Shown here piece by piece: positions 53,486-61,603 of a stretch of DNA of 64,000 bases. Origin of the DNA: Firmicutes bacterium CAG:460 (GTDB lineage Bacteria; Bacillota_I; Bacilli_A; RF39; UBA660). The translations under genes were made by a program, and so were the position numbers. Numbering within the stretch: position 1 is the stretch's first letter; every line of letters starts with the position of its first letter. The DNA lies in assembly GCA_000437355.1 (NCBI GenBank), contig FR899774.1:107572-171571 (forward strand). Direction: 5' to 3'. The notes beneath the pieces were generated by a model. That model saw only the letters and a list, made by a program, of their open reading frames with translations. It made no database searches and was not told the origin of the DNA.

Positions 53486-53698
53486 ATGAATATAAATATA
53501 ATTAAACATGAGATACATAGTAAATTAAATAGAAAAGTTATGGTATCTGTTTATGGAATGCGAAATAGAGTTAGTAGATTAGAAGGAATTTTATATAAAA
53601 CATATCCTAATTTGTTTACAGTTTTAGTGGATGGAGAAGAAAAAAGTTTTTGTTATAGAGATGTTATAACTGGAGATGTAAAAATAAAATATTTATAA
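53486..53698 (+). CDS. veg: Veg-family protein
   Basis: The 70-residue protein starts INIIKHEIHSKLNRKVMV and has RNRVSRLEGILYKTYPNLFTV, in the place and with the pattern of B. subtilis Veg ([21 protein letters not shown]). Veg influences biofilm and germination phenotypes in B. subtilis; its mechanism is not settled. AAGGAGAG lies upstream of the ATG, 10 bases after yabG, so the two are likely co-transcribed. Confidence 0.88.
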   Translation: MNINIIKHEIHSKLNRKVMVSVYGMRNRVSRLEGILYKTYPNLFTVLVDGEEKSFCYRDVITGDVKIKYL

Positions 53699-53713
53699 AT
53701 TATTAAAAATATC

Positions 53714-53742
53714 TTGCAAAAATTAAAATAATGTTTTACAAT
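53714..53742 (+). promoter_or_regulatory. predicted sigma-A-like promoter of spoVG
   Basis: TTGCAA (53714-53719), 17 bases and TACAAT (53737-53742). B. subtilis spoVG uses sigma-H; the boxes here fit sigma-A. Confidence 0.55.
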
Positions 53743-53776
53743 TAAGTTAGTAATACATCATAAGGAGGTTAAGATT

Positions 53777-54052
53777 ATGGAAATTACAAAACTAGAAATT
53801 TATAGAAGAGAAAAGGAAGGTTCAAGACTAAAAGCTTTTGTTGATTTTACCCTAGATGATTGCTTAGCAGTAAGAGGGGCTAAAATTATTGAAGGAAATT
53901 CAAGAGTATTTGTTTCTATGCCTGGTAAATTAAATAAAGAAGGTAAAGAAGAAAATGTTGTTTTTCCAACTAATAAAGAAACTAGAGATAAATTTGAAAA
54001 AGTTATATTAGATGAATATAATAAACTATTAGATAAGGAAGTTAGTGAATAA
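53777..54052 (+). CDS. spoVG: SpoVG regulator
   Basis: The 91-residue RNA/DNA-binding protein starts MEITKLEIYRREKEGSRLKA, with DDCLAVRGAKIIEG and RVFVSMPGK as the family core. SpoVG influences cell division and virulence regulation in several Firmicutes and is conserved even in non-sporulating ones. AAGGAGG lies upstream of the ATG. The stop is within a terminator hairpin (54038-54062). Confidence 0.95.
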   Translation: MEITKLEIYRREKEGSRLKAFVDFTLDDCLAVRGAKIIEGNSRVFVSMPGKLNKEGKEENVVFPTNKETRDKFEKVILDEYNKLLDKEVSE

Positions 54053-54062
54053 CTTCTTTTTT
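54038..54062 (+). terminator. intrinsic terminator of spoVG
   Basis: GAAGTTA-GTGAA-TAACTTC then six T. The stop codon TAA begins the 3' arm. Confidence 0.85.
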
Positions 54063-54081
54063 AGTACTATAAATTTTGGGG

Positions 54082-54109
54082 TTGACATATAATGTATATG
54101 TGGTATAAT
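54082..54109 (+). promoter_or_regulatory. strong predicted sigma-A promoter
   Basis: TTGACA (54082-54087), 16 bases and TATAAT (54104-54109): both boxes match the consensus. It drives the unknown gene at 54143 with a leader of about 27 bases. Confidence 0.85.
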
Positions 54110-54142
54110 TAAATCCGTCGCTTAAAAAGGAGTGAAGAAATT

Positions 54143-54625
54143 ATGTTATATAGTATACAATATGTTTATGGTAAAGATAAAAAAGAAAAGAGTGTTTTAG
54201 AAGGAGCAAAAGTTATTAGTTTTGATGGGCAAAAAGCTTATGTTCAAGAAATTTATGTTGGATTAGAATTTACATTAGAAGATATTTTAGAAAATAAAAT
54301 TAATAGAAATGCTATTGGAGTTAAAAACTTAGATGTATTTAAAAGTAAATATGAAAAACTTGGAGCAACTGGAGTTATTTATTTTCCTGAAATTGATAAA
54401 TATGAATTCTTAGAAGCTGGGGACATCGTTATTCCTTGGGTTAGTCATGAAAATGTAGAAAAATCTTTAGAAGAAGCTCTAAAACCATATAGAAAATTAG
54501 CGACTGATAAGGTTGTAAAACAAAGAGTGGCAGCTAAAAAAGCTTATGTTGAAAGTTTAGACCCAGAAGATGCCTTAGTTGAATTAAGTGGTTTATCTTT
54601 ACAAAGACATGTATCAAGTAGATAG
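54143..54625 (+). CDS. unknown protein under a consensus promoter
   Basis: The 160-residue soluble protein. Its first 50 residues look like a small beta domain (YSIQYVYGKDKKEKSVLEGAK is the region), the middle is mixed (GATGVIYFPEIDKYEFLEAGDIVIPW), and the last 55 are helical and basic (VEKSLEEALKPYRK, DKVVKQRVAAKKAY). I recognise no family. AAGGAGTG lies upstream of the ATG. A consensus promoter and its own terminator make it a highly expressed single gene between spoVG and yabP. Confidence 0.7.
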   Translation: MLYSIQYVYGKDKKEKSVLEGAKVISFDGQKAYVQEIYVGLEFTLEDILENKINRNAIGVKNLDVFKSKYEKLGATGVIYFPEIDKYEFLEAGDIVIPWVSHENVEKSLEEALKPYRKLATDKVVKQRVAAKKAYVESLDPEDALVELSGLSLQRHVSSR

Positions 54626-54645
54626 AATATTTTATCTACTTTTTT
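54618..54645 (+). terminator. intrinsic terminator
   Basis: AGTAGAT (54618) and ATCTACT (54634-54640) with a nine-base loop, followed by five T. The stop codon TAG lies in the 5' arm. Confidence 0.8.
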
Positions 54646-54668
54646 CATACAATTAATTGGTGATATAT

Positions 54669-54947
54669 ATGGGTGAAGTAAGTTTTGGAACACAAGAAGT
54701 TAAAATGGTTGATAGAAGTAATATTAGTATAACTGGTGTTAATAAGATTGTTAGTTTTGATGATGAAGAGTTTTTGATGGAAACAGTAATGGGTAATTTA
54801 AGAATATTAGGTAATGGTCTTGAGTTGTTGAAATTAGATACTGGTGATGGTAATGTAAAGATAAAAGGAAAGATTAATTCATTTATGTATATTGATGGTA
54901 AAACTAAAAATAAAGAAGAAAGTATTATAACTAAATTATTTAAATGA
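54669..54947 (+). CDS. yabP: sporulation protein YabP
   Basis: The 92-residue protein matches the YabP family: NISITGVNKIVSFDDEEFLM, then MGNLRILGNGLELLKLD and KINSFMYIDG, aligning with B. subtilis YabP (ITGVDHVESFDSEEFLL). It is needed for cortex formation in B. subtilis. The start is the ATG at 54669 with GGTGA five bases upstream. It ends with TGA overlapping the yabQ ATG by 4 bases. Confidence 0.9.
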   Translation: MGEVSFGTQEVKMVDRSNISITGVNKIVSFDDEEFLMETVMGNLRILGNGLELLKLDTGDGNVKIKGKINSFMYIDGKTKNKEESIITKLFK

Positions 54948-55255
54948 ATAGTTATGTTCAAGTAATATCTTTCTTAGTATCTTTTATATATGGAATAGTG
55001 TTTTACTTGTTTGCAAGATTTAATAAAGTTATGTTAAGTAATAAAGATAATGTTATTAAGTTTTTAATAACATTAGTGTTTGTGTTAGATATGGTTATTT
55101 TATATATTTATATGATGTATAAAATTAATTTTGGTATGATACATCCTTATTTTGTTATTGTAGTTTTAATTGGTTATATTGTTATGATGTTGTTATATGA
55201 TAAGTGTGTTGTTTTTATTAAAAATGTTTTTTATAAGGTAAAGAGACCTCGATAG
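54944..55255 (+). CDS. yabQ: spore cortex protein YabQ
   Basis: The 103-residue membrane protein has three predicted helices (about 5-22, 40-61, 69-86) and follows yabP, as in B. subtilis (yabP-yabQ-divIC). Its own sequence motif is weak (SFLVSFIYGIVFYLF), so the call rests on position, length and topology. In B. subtilis YabQ is required for cortex synthesis. The stop codon is in the loop of the terminator at 55244-55264. Confidence 0.82.
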   Translation: MNSYVQVISFLVSFIYGIVFYLFARFNKVMLSNKDNVIKFLITLVFVLDMVILYIYMMYKINFGMIHPYFVIVVLIGYIVMMLLYDKCVVFIKNVFYKVKRPR

Positions 55256-55264
55256 GTCTTTTTT
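55244..55264 (+). terminator. intrinsic terminator of yabPQ
   Basis: AGACCT-CGAT-AGGTCT then five T. The yabQ stop TAG lies in the loop. Confidence 0.85.
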
Positions 55265-55361
55265 GTAAAATAAATGTAAAGAATTATAAAATAATTAATT
55301 AAGTATTTACAAGTAAGAAATAATTAACTATAATGCAGATAAGAATGGGGAGGATGTCGGA

Positions 55362-55646
55362 TTGAAAAAGACAAGAAAAGAAAAAAAACGGCTTTTTGTT
55401 ATTTCTGCCGTTATAATTCTTCTTATTGTTTCATTAGTTAGTTCTGTTGCTGGAGATTGGACTAAGATAATGGAAAATAAAAGTAAAATACAAAAGTTAA
55501 ATAAAAAATATAATGAATTATTAAGTGAAGAAGAAAAATTACAAAGTGAAGTAACTAAATTACAAGATGATGATTATATACTTAGGTATGCAAAAGAAAA
55601 GTTTTTGTATTCTGAAAATGGAGAATTAATTATTAGAATGAACTAA
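55362..55646 (+). CDS. divIC: septum formation initiator DivIC/FtsB
   Basis: The 94-residue bitopic protein has a basic N-terminus, one membrane helix (about 11-30), a coiled coil (about 38-70, [20 protein letters not shown]) and a C-terminal [15 protein letters not shown] motif typical of FtsB/DivIC. It joins FtsL and DivIB in the divisome. It follows yabQ. In B. subtilis spoIIE comes soon after; here clpP on the opposite strand follows instead. Confidence 0.92.
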   Translation: MKKTRKEKKRLFVISAVIILLIVSLVSSVAGDWTKIMENKSKIQKLNKKYNELLSEEEKLQSEVTKLQDDDYILRYAKEKFLYSENGELIIRMN

Positions 55647-55661
55647 AATTCATTCTTTTTT
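55635..55661. terminator. bidirectional terminator between divIC and clpP
   Basis: AGAATGAA-CTAAAA-TTCATTCT followed by five T on the plus strand. The stop codons of both convergent genes lie in or at the loop and overlap each other by 4 bases. Confidence 0.8.
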
Positions 55662-56221
55662 ATGATATCATCAATAAGCCCATATTCTTTGGCTTCTTTA
55701 GCACTTAGGAAATTATCACGTTCAGTATCTTCATAGATTTTTTCTAATGGTTGATTGGTATTATCAGCTAAAATTCTATTTAATTTTTCTTTTAATTTAA
55801 TGATACGTTCTGCAGCGATTTTAATGTCTGTTGCTTGGCCTTGAGCTCCACCGAGAGGTTGATGTATCATAACTTCAGCATTTGGGAGGGCATATCTTTC
55901 ATCACCACTGGAAAGAAGAAATGCTGCCATACTTGCACACATACCAACTCCGATAGTTATAACTTTACTTTCAATAAATTTCATTGTATCATAAATTCCC
56001 ATTCCGGATGTGATAGCTCCTCCGGGAGAATTAATATAAATATAAATGTTTTCATGATTTATGTTATCTAAATAAAGTAGTTCACTGATAATGATATTAG
56101 ACATTGTATCATCAATTTCACCAGTTAAGAAAATAATTCTGTCTTGTAAAAGTCTAGAATATAAATCATATGCATATTCTTTATTGTTAGTCTTTGTAAT
56201 TACTGTTGGAATAATATTCAA
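55643..56221 (-). CDS. clpP: ATP-dependent Clp protease proteolytic subunit
   Basis: The 192-residue serine peptidase has catalytic Ser in [11 protein letters not shown], His in MIHQPLGG and Asp in [23 protein letters not shown] forms the oxyanion-side loop. It forms the ClpXP/ClpCP barrel. AGGTGA lies upstream of the ATG. It is single and convergent with divIC. The N-terminus [12 protein letters not shown] fits the active ClpP1-type pore loop. Confidence 0.96.
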   Translation of the reverse strand: MNIIPTVITKTNNKEYAYDLYSRLLQDRIIFLTGEIDDTMSNIIISELLYLDNINHENIYIYINSPGGAITSGMGIYDTMKFIESKVITIGVGMCASMAAFLLSSGDERYALPNAEVMIHQPLGGAQGQATDIKIAAERIIKLKEKLNRILADNTNQPLEKIYEDTERDNFLSAKEAKEYGLIDDIIKKNEF

Positions 56222-56317
56222 AATTGATCACCTAAGTAAATAATAGTAAATATTGTGGATTTTTATTCACAAATTTAAAAAAAATTGATATAATTATAAA
56301 GAATAGAGGTTGGTTAG

Positions 56318-57964
56318 ATGGATATAGTTAAAGTAACATTTAATGATAATACTGTTCACGAGTACAAAAAAGGTACTTTGTTTTATGATGCAAGTAAAGA
56401 TTTTGATATGGAAAACATTGTAGGTTATAAAATTAATAATGAGGTATTTTCTTTAGATAATAAGCTTCTAGAAGATGTTAAAGTTGATTTTATAAATACT
56501 AATGATTTAATAGGTAATAGAATTTATAAAGCGGGATTAAAGTTTTTGTTTTTAGTTTCTTTACAAGAAGTTTTTAATGATTTTGATGTTGTTTATGAAC
56601 ATAGTGTTCCAAGGGGAATGCTGGGAGTTTTAAAAGGACCAAGGGTTTTAAGTCATGAAGATATATCAAAAATTAAAGCTAGAATGTGTAAATTAATTAG
56701 TGATAATGAAATAATTACGAAATTAAATGTATCTGCTAAAGATGCAATAAAGTATTTTAATGATAAAAAAGAGTATGAAAAAGCTAATAATATCCAAAAT
56801 ATAAGTGATAAGGTAGTTAATTTATATAAGTTAAAAAATAATTTAAATTATTTTTATTCATTAATGCCTTATAGTACAGGAGCTTTAGAAAAGTTTGAAT
56901 TAGTTTATTTAGGAAATAATAGAATAATATTGTTATTTCCAACAACTAGAAGTAATGGTATGGTTCCTGAATATGTTCACTATGATAAAATAATTGAAAG
57001 TTTTATGGATGGTAAAAGTTGGTTAAGCAACTTAAATATGCCATATATTACTGATTTAAATAAAGATGTAGGTAATGGTAAAATTATTAATTTTATTAAA
57101 TCTTGTGAATTAATGTTTAATTTAAATATAGCTGATTGTGCTAGAATTATTGAAGATAGAAAAGATATTAAATTTATTTTAATAGCAGGTCCATCTTCAA
57201 GTGGAAAAACTACCACTACAAGTAGACTGGCATCTTATTTTGAGGCTCTGGGTTATAATCCAATTAAAATAAGTTTAGATGATTATTTTGTTAATAGAGA
57301 GGATACTCCGAAAGATGAATTTGGAGATTATGATTTTGAATGTTTAGAAGCTTTAGATGTTAAGTTATTTAATGAAAATTTAAATAAGTTATTAAAAGGT
57401 GAAAGTGTTAAATTTCCTAAATATAATTTTATGACTGGATTAAGAGAATATTATAAAGAAGAAGTAAAGATGACTGATAAAAGTATTTTCTTAATTGAAG
57501 GTTTACATGCATTAAATGAAAATTTAACAAAAGAAATTGAAGAAAAATATAAGTTTAAAATTTATTTAAGTCCTTTTATTCCTTTAAGTATAGATAAATA
57601 TAATTATGTATCAACAATTGATTTAAGGTTACTTAGAAGAATAGTTAGGGATAATAGAACGAGAGGCTATGATGTAATTAAGACAATAGATAATTGGCAG
57701 AGTGTTAGAAATGGAGAAGAAAAATATATTTTTCCATATATACACCAGGCAAATGTTATTATTAATACAGCATTAGCTTATGAAGTTGGGGTTTTGAAGG
57801 TTTATGTTGAGCCATTGCTTTTATCGGTAAGTGTTGATAGCATTTATTATGAAGAAGCAAGAAGATTAGTGGATTTTTTAAAACAATTTTTCCCAATACC
57901 GGGAGAATATGTTAATGATGAATCAATATTGCGAGAATTTATAGGAGGAAGATATAATGATTAA
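56318..57964 (+). CDS. nucleoside kinase with TGS/ThrRS-like N-terminus
   Basis: The 548-residue protein joins an N-terminal TGS-like and threonyl-tRNA-synthetase second additional-domain region (about 1-240) to a uridine-kinase-type P-loop domain (about 280-500) with AGPSSSGKTTTTSRL, SLDDYFVNREDTP and FLIEGLHALN. This fusion is common in Clostridia and related Bacilli and is annotated as nucleoside kinase; its true substrate and the role of the synthetase-like part are unknown. GAGG lies upstream of the ATG. It overlaps gap by 8 bases, a tight coupling. Confidence 0.85.
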   Translation: MDIVKVTFNDNTVHEYKKGTLFYDASKDFDMENIVGYKINNEVFSLDNKLLEDVKVDFINTNDLIGNRIYKAGLKFLFLVSLQEVFNDFDVVYEHSVPRGMLGVLKGPRVLSHEDISKIKARMCKLISDNEIITKLNVSAKDAIKYFNDKKEYEKANNIQNISDKVVNLYKLKNNLNYFYSLMPYSTGALEKFELVYLGNNRIILLFPTTRSNGMVPEYVHYDKIIESFMDGKSWLSNLNMPYITDLNKDVGNGKIINFIKSCELMFNLNIADCARIIEDRKDIKFILIAGPSSSGKTTTTSRLASYFEALGYNPIKISLDDYFVNREDTPKDEFGDYDFECLEALDVKLFNENLNKLLKGESVKFPKYNFMTGLREYYKEEVKMTDKSIFLIEGLHALNENLTKEIEEKYKFKIYLSPFIPLSIDKYNYVSTIDLRLLRRIVRDNRTRGYDVIKTIDNWQSVRNGEEKYIFPYIHQANVIINTALAYEVGVLKVYVEPLLLSVSVDSIYYEEARRLVDFLKQFFPIPGEYVNDESILREFIGGRYND

Positions 57965-58958
57965 AGTAGCAATTAATGGTTTTGGCAGAATAGGTAGATT
58001 AGCATTTAGACAAATAGTTACACAAACTGATTTTGATATTGTGGCTATTAATGACTTGACAAGTGCAGAGGATTTAGCTTATTTAGTTAAATATGATACT
58101 GTTCATGGAAGCTTTCATGAAGATGAAATTAGAGCTGAAGGTAATGAAATAGTTGTGGCTGGTGTTAAGAGAATTAAAGTATTTAGTGAAACTGACCCAG
58201 CAAATTTACCTTGGGGAGAACTTGGAATTGATTTAGTTCTTGAATGTACTGGTAAATTTACTGCTAAGGAAGATGCAATGAAACATATTTCTGCAGGAGC
58301 TAAAAAAGTACTTATTAGTGCACCAGGAAAAGGTGAAATGAAAACTGTTGTATATGGTGTTAATGATAATGTTTTAACAAATGAAGATGTTATTGTTAGT
58401 GCTGCAAGTTGTACAACAAATTGTTTAGCACCAGTTCTTAATATAATACATAAGAATATTGGTATTAAAAAAGGTTTTATGACAACTGTTCATGCTTATA
58501 CAAATGACCAAGCAACTTTGGATATTGCTCATAAAAAAGGTATTAAATCTAGACGTGGTAGAGCTTGCGCTCAAAATATTGTTCCATCTAGTACTGGAGC
58601 TGCTAAAGCTATTGGCTTGGTTATTCCTGAACTTTTAGGAAAACTTGATGGTAATGCCTTAAGAGTTCCAACTGCAGATGGTTCTGTTGTGGATTTAACA
58701 CTAGAATTATCTAGAAATACAAGTGTTGAAGAAATAAATAAATTATTTCAAGATAATCAAAATGAAACAATTAAGTTTACTATGGACCCAATTGTTTCAA
58801 GTGATTGTTTAGGTAAAAAAGTTGGTGCTATAGTTGATGGTCTTTCAACAAGTATTGTTGAAGCTGAAGGTTCTCAACTTGTTAAAGTACTTGCTTGGTA
58901 TGATAATGAATATGGTTATACTGCACAAATGCTTAGAACTGCTAAGAAAATGTTTTAA
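57957..58958 (+). CDS. gap: glyceraldehyde-3-phosphate dehydrogenase
   Basis: The 333-residue glycolytic enzyme has the NAD site INGFGRIGRLAFRQ, catalytic Cys in SAASCTTNCLAPV (Cys about 151), the His region TVHAYTNDQ and WYDNEYGYTAQM at the end. Pro rather than Leu-Asp adenine-site changes cannot be judged for NADP use. GGAGGAAG, inside the upstream gene's end, precedes the ATG. A strong terminator follows. Confidence 0.96.
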   Translation: MIKVAINGFGRIGRLAFRQIVTQTDFDIVAINDLTSAEDLAYLVKYDTVHGSFHEDEIRAEGNEIVVAGVKRIKVFSETDPANLPWGELGIDLVLECTGKFTAKEDAMKHISAGAKKVLISAPGKGEMKTVVYGVNDNVLTNEDVIVSAASCTTNCLAPVLNIIHKNIGIKKGFMTTVHAYTNDQATLDIAHKKGIKSRRGRACAQNIVPSSTGAAKAIGLVIPELLGKLDGNALRVPTADGSVVDLTLELSRNTSVEEINKLFQDNQNETIKFTMDPIVSSDCLGKKVGAIVDGLSTSIVEAEGSQLVKVLAWYDNEYGYTAQMLRTAKKMF

Positions 58959-58968
58959 TAAAAAGCTT

Positions 58969-58997
58969 AACTCTCAATAAATTTCGAGAGTTTTTTT
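58969..58997 (+). terminator. intrinsic terminator of gap
   Basis: AACTCTC and GAGAGTT with a ten-base loop, then TTTTT. Confidence 0.9.
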
Positions 58998-59147
58998 GTT
59001 TTTTTAAAATGGTATATCGCAAATTTAATGTTTTAAAATTATTTAGTTTAGATTTGATTACATGTTAGATAATCTATATTTGTTTCGTAATAAGCTGTTA
59101 AATCTGATAAATAGTTAATTGGTTTTAATCTTGATATATTGATAGAG

Positions 59148-60767
59148 TTATTTCTTTCTTTTAAACTTATTTATTAATCTGTTGCCAACTAGTTCATTTA
59201 GTAAATCTTTATTCATTATGTAATAAAGAATTAAAGAGGCAAGCCCAATACCCGCTAGGGCAAGTAACATCGGTAATTTTCTAGTTATGTGATTAAATAC
59301 TAATGGCTTCAATATTAAGCATATTATTACTAAGATAACAATAGTTACTACTAGTTTTGGTATTGATTTAACTGTTTCTTTGTAACTAAAGTTATATTTG
59401 TGATGTAATGTGTAAAGTGGTATAGCAAGTGATAGTAAATAACCAATTGTAGTTGCAAGAATTGCACCATAGAATGGGTATATACCTAGTTTATTAAATA
59501 AGAATATTAATGGTATATCTAATATTGTTTTAGTAATTAAACCTGTTGCACAAGATATGTAAATTAACTTTGTTTTAGATAGCCCTTGAAGAGCACTACA
59601 TATCATTATGTAAGCAGAATCTAATATGGCAAGTAAGATTGTATATTTAAATATTAAAGGTCCATAGAAGCTTTCTCCATAAAATATTGTCCATACTTGT
59701 TTTGAAAAAATACTTAAGAATATTGATAATGGTAATATAACATAAAGTAGTACTTGTAATGTTTTATTAAATTGTAAATTAACTTCTTTCATATCTTTTT
59801 TAGTGTATGATTCCACGATTGTAGGGATTAAACTTATTACTAAACCTGTTGCGATTGCTGTAACTACACTCACTAATTTGCTTCCCCAGGTGGTAAATAC
59901 TGATGAAATTGTTTCAATATCCCCGGCAGGATAACCAATCCAATTTAATCCTTTGATAACTAATATCATATCAACAGTGTTATAAATACTATTAGCAACA
60001 TTTATAATTATAAATGGAATACAATAACCAATTAATTTTTTTAAGATTGTTTTCTTTTCAGTTGCAGATACTTCTTCGTAAGGTACAAATAATTCTTTTT
60101 TTACTTTATTTGTTTTAATAAGAAGGTATAAATATGATACTAAAGCTCCTGCACAAGCTCCGAATACAGCGATTCCAACAGCCTCTGCAGTTGTTAAGTG
60201 GAATACTTTAAGTGCTAAGTAGGAACCAACAATTATAACTAGAACTCTGACAAATTGTTCAATTACTTGACCAATTGATGGAGCACTAATATAATGATGT
60301 CCTTGTAAATAACCTCTGAAAATACTTAAAAGAGGTACAACTAATATGGCAAATGATACACATCTAATTACAAAAGCAACATCTGATACAGTGTTTCCAC
60401 CAGTTAAATCTCCAACAATAGCATTAGCTATTAAATTTGCTCCGAAAAAACATATGCAAAATGATACAATAGAAAATATTCTAATAATTTTTTTTGAATA
60501 TTTAAACATGTATGTTTTTTCTTTTAATTTACCTAATGTGTTGTACTCACTAGTTATTTTACTTATAGCTAAAGGTATACCTGCAGACGATATAATTAGA
60601 AAGAAATTATATATGTTGTAGGCATAACCATATAAAGAACCACCATTTTCACCGATTATATTATAAAAAGGAATTACATAAAGTACTCCGAGTATTTTAG
60701 ATATAATTATAGCAATTGTTGCTATTAAAGCACCTTCGATAAATTCGTTTTTTTTCAAAAATACCAT
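59148..60767 (-). CDS. MOP-superfamily lipid flippase (SpoVB/YtgP/MurJ type)
   Basis: The 539-residue integral membrane protein has about 14 helices and the polysaccharide-biosynthesis fold (start NEFIEGALIATIAIIISKILGV is the region; LQGHHYISAPSIGQVIEQFVRV). YtgP and SpoVB of B. subtilis share this plan; YtgP flips lipid II in the cell cycle and SpoVB is needed for cortex. Sequence alone does not tell which. A GGAG sits directly before the ATG at 60767 and nine bases before a TTG at 60758, so the start is open. It is isolated on the minus strand. Confidence 0.85.
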   Translation of the reverse strand: MVFLKKNEFIEGALIATIAIIISKILGVLYVIPFYNIIGENGGSLYGYAYNIYNFFLIISSAGIPLAISKITSEYNTLGKLKEKTYMFKYSKKIIRIFSIVSFCICFFGANLIANAIVGDLTGGNTVSDVAFVIRCVSFAILVVPLLSIFRGYLQGHHYISAPSIGQVIEQFVRVLVIIVGSYLALKVFHLTTAEAVGIAVFGACAGALVSYLYLLIKTNKVKKELFVPYEEVSATEKKTILKKLIGYCIPFIIINVANSIYNTVDMILVIKGLNWIGYPAGDIETISSVFTTWGSKLVSVVTAIATGLVISLIPTIVESYTKKDMKEVNLQFNKTLQVLLYVILPLSIFLSIFSKQVWTIFYGESFYGPLIFKYTILLAILDSAYIMICSALQGLSKTKLIYISCATGLITKTILDIPLIFLFNKLGIYPFYGAILATTIGYLLSLAIPLYTLHHKYNFSYKETVKSIPKLVVTIVILVIICLILKPLVFNHITRKLPMLLALAGIGLASLILYYIMNKDLLNELVGNRLINKFKRKK

Positions 60768-60901
60768 CTCCGTATGTAATTATTATAATAAAATATTATA
60801 ATGTTTACAAGTAAAGTTAAGTTAAATATATGTAAATTACATAAATTTGGCATTTATAAAATATAGAATTAATGATATAATTATGGTGGAGGATTTGCCA
60901 A

Positions 60902-61603
60902 ATGAAGTTTATAGAATTAAAAAATGTTAATAAAACTTATAAAAATGGTATTACTGCTGTTGCTGATATGTCAGTAGAAGTTAGTAAGGGTGAGTTTGTT
61001 TTTGTTATTGGTCTTACTGCAAGTGGTAAATCAACATTTATTAAAATGCTTTATAGAGAAGAAAAACCTACGAAGGGAACAGTTTTTGTAGGTGGTTTAA
61101 ATGTGGGAAAACTTAGAAATAGAAAAGTATATAAATTAAGAAGAAAAGAAGGAATTGTTTTCCAAGATTTTAAGCTGTTGCCTAGACTTACGGTTTATGA
61201 AAATGTAGCTTTTGCTTTAGAATGTATTGGTATGAAAGGTTCTGAAATTAGACCTAAAGTTATGAGTGCTTTGGAAAGAGTAGGCTTAAAAGAAAAGGTT
61301 AGATCGTTTCCGGGAGAACTTTCTGGTGGAGAACAACAAAGAGTTTGTATAGCTAGAGCTATTGTTAATGAACCAAAGCTTTTAATATGTGATGAACCAA
61401 CTGGTAATTTGGACCCTAAAACTAGTGAAGAAATTATGAATGTAATTGAAAAAATTAATAAAGAATTGGGTACTACAATTATTATGGCAACTCATGATAA
61501 AGATATAGTAAATAGAATGAAAAAAAGAGTTCTAGTTATTAATCATGGAGTACTTGTTGGTGATTATGCGAAAGGAAGTTATAAGACAAATGAGAGCGTT
61601 TAG
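60902..61603 (+). CDS. ftsE: cell division ATP-binding protein FtsE
   Basis: The 233-residue ABC ATPase has Walker A GLTASGKST (37-45), Q-loop FQDFKLLP, signature LSGGEQQR and Walker B LLICDEPTGNLDP. FtsEX couples ATP hydrolysis to peptidoglycan hydrolase activation at the septum or side wall. GGAGG lies upstream of the ATG. The Thr-Ala-Ser in the P-loop is less usual than Pro-Ser-Gly. It overlaps ftsX by 14 bases. Confidence 0.95.
   Translation: MKFIELKNVNKTYKNGITAVADMSVEVSKGEFVFVIGLTASGKSTFIKMLYREEKPTKGTVFVGGLNVGKLRNRKVYKLRRKEGIVFQDFKLLPRLTVYENVAFALECIGMKGSEIRPKVMSALERVGLKEKVRSFPGELSGGEQQRVCIARAIVNEPKLLICDEPTGNLDPKTSEEIMNVIEKINKELGTTIIMATHDKDIVNRMKKRVLVINHGVLVGDYAKGSYKTNESV

Noticed and set aside
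59148..60767. Drug-efflux MATE transporter
   Set aside because: The N-terminal and middle motifs fit the SpoVB/YtgP polysaccharide flippase branch better than NorM-type MATE.
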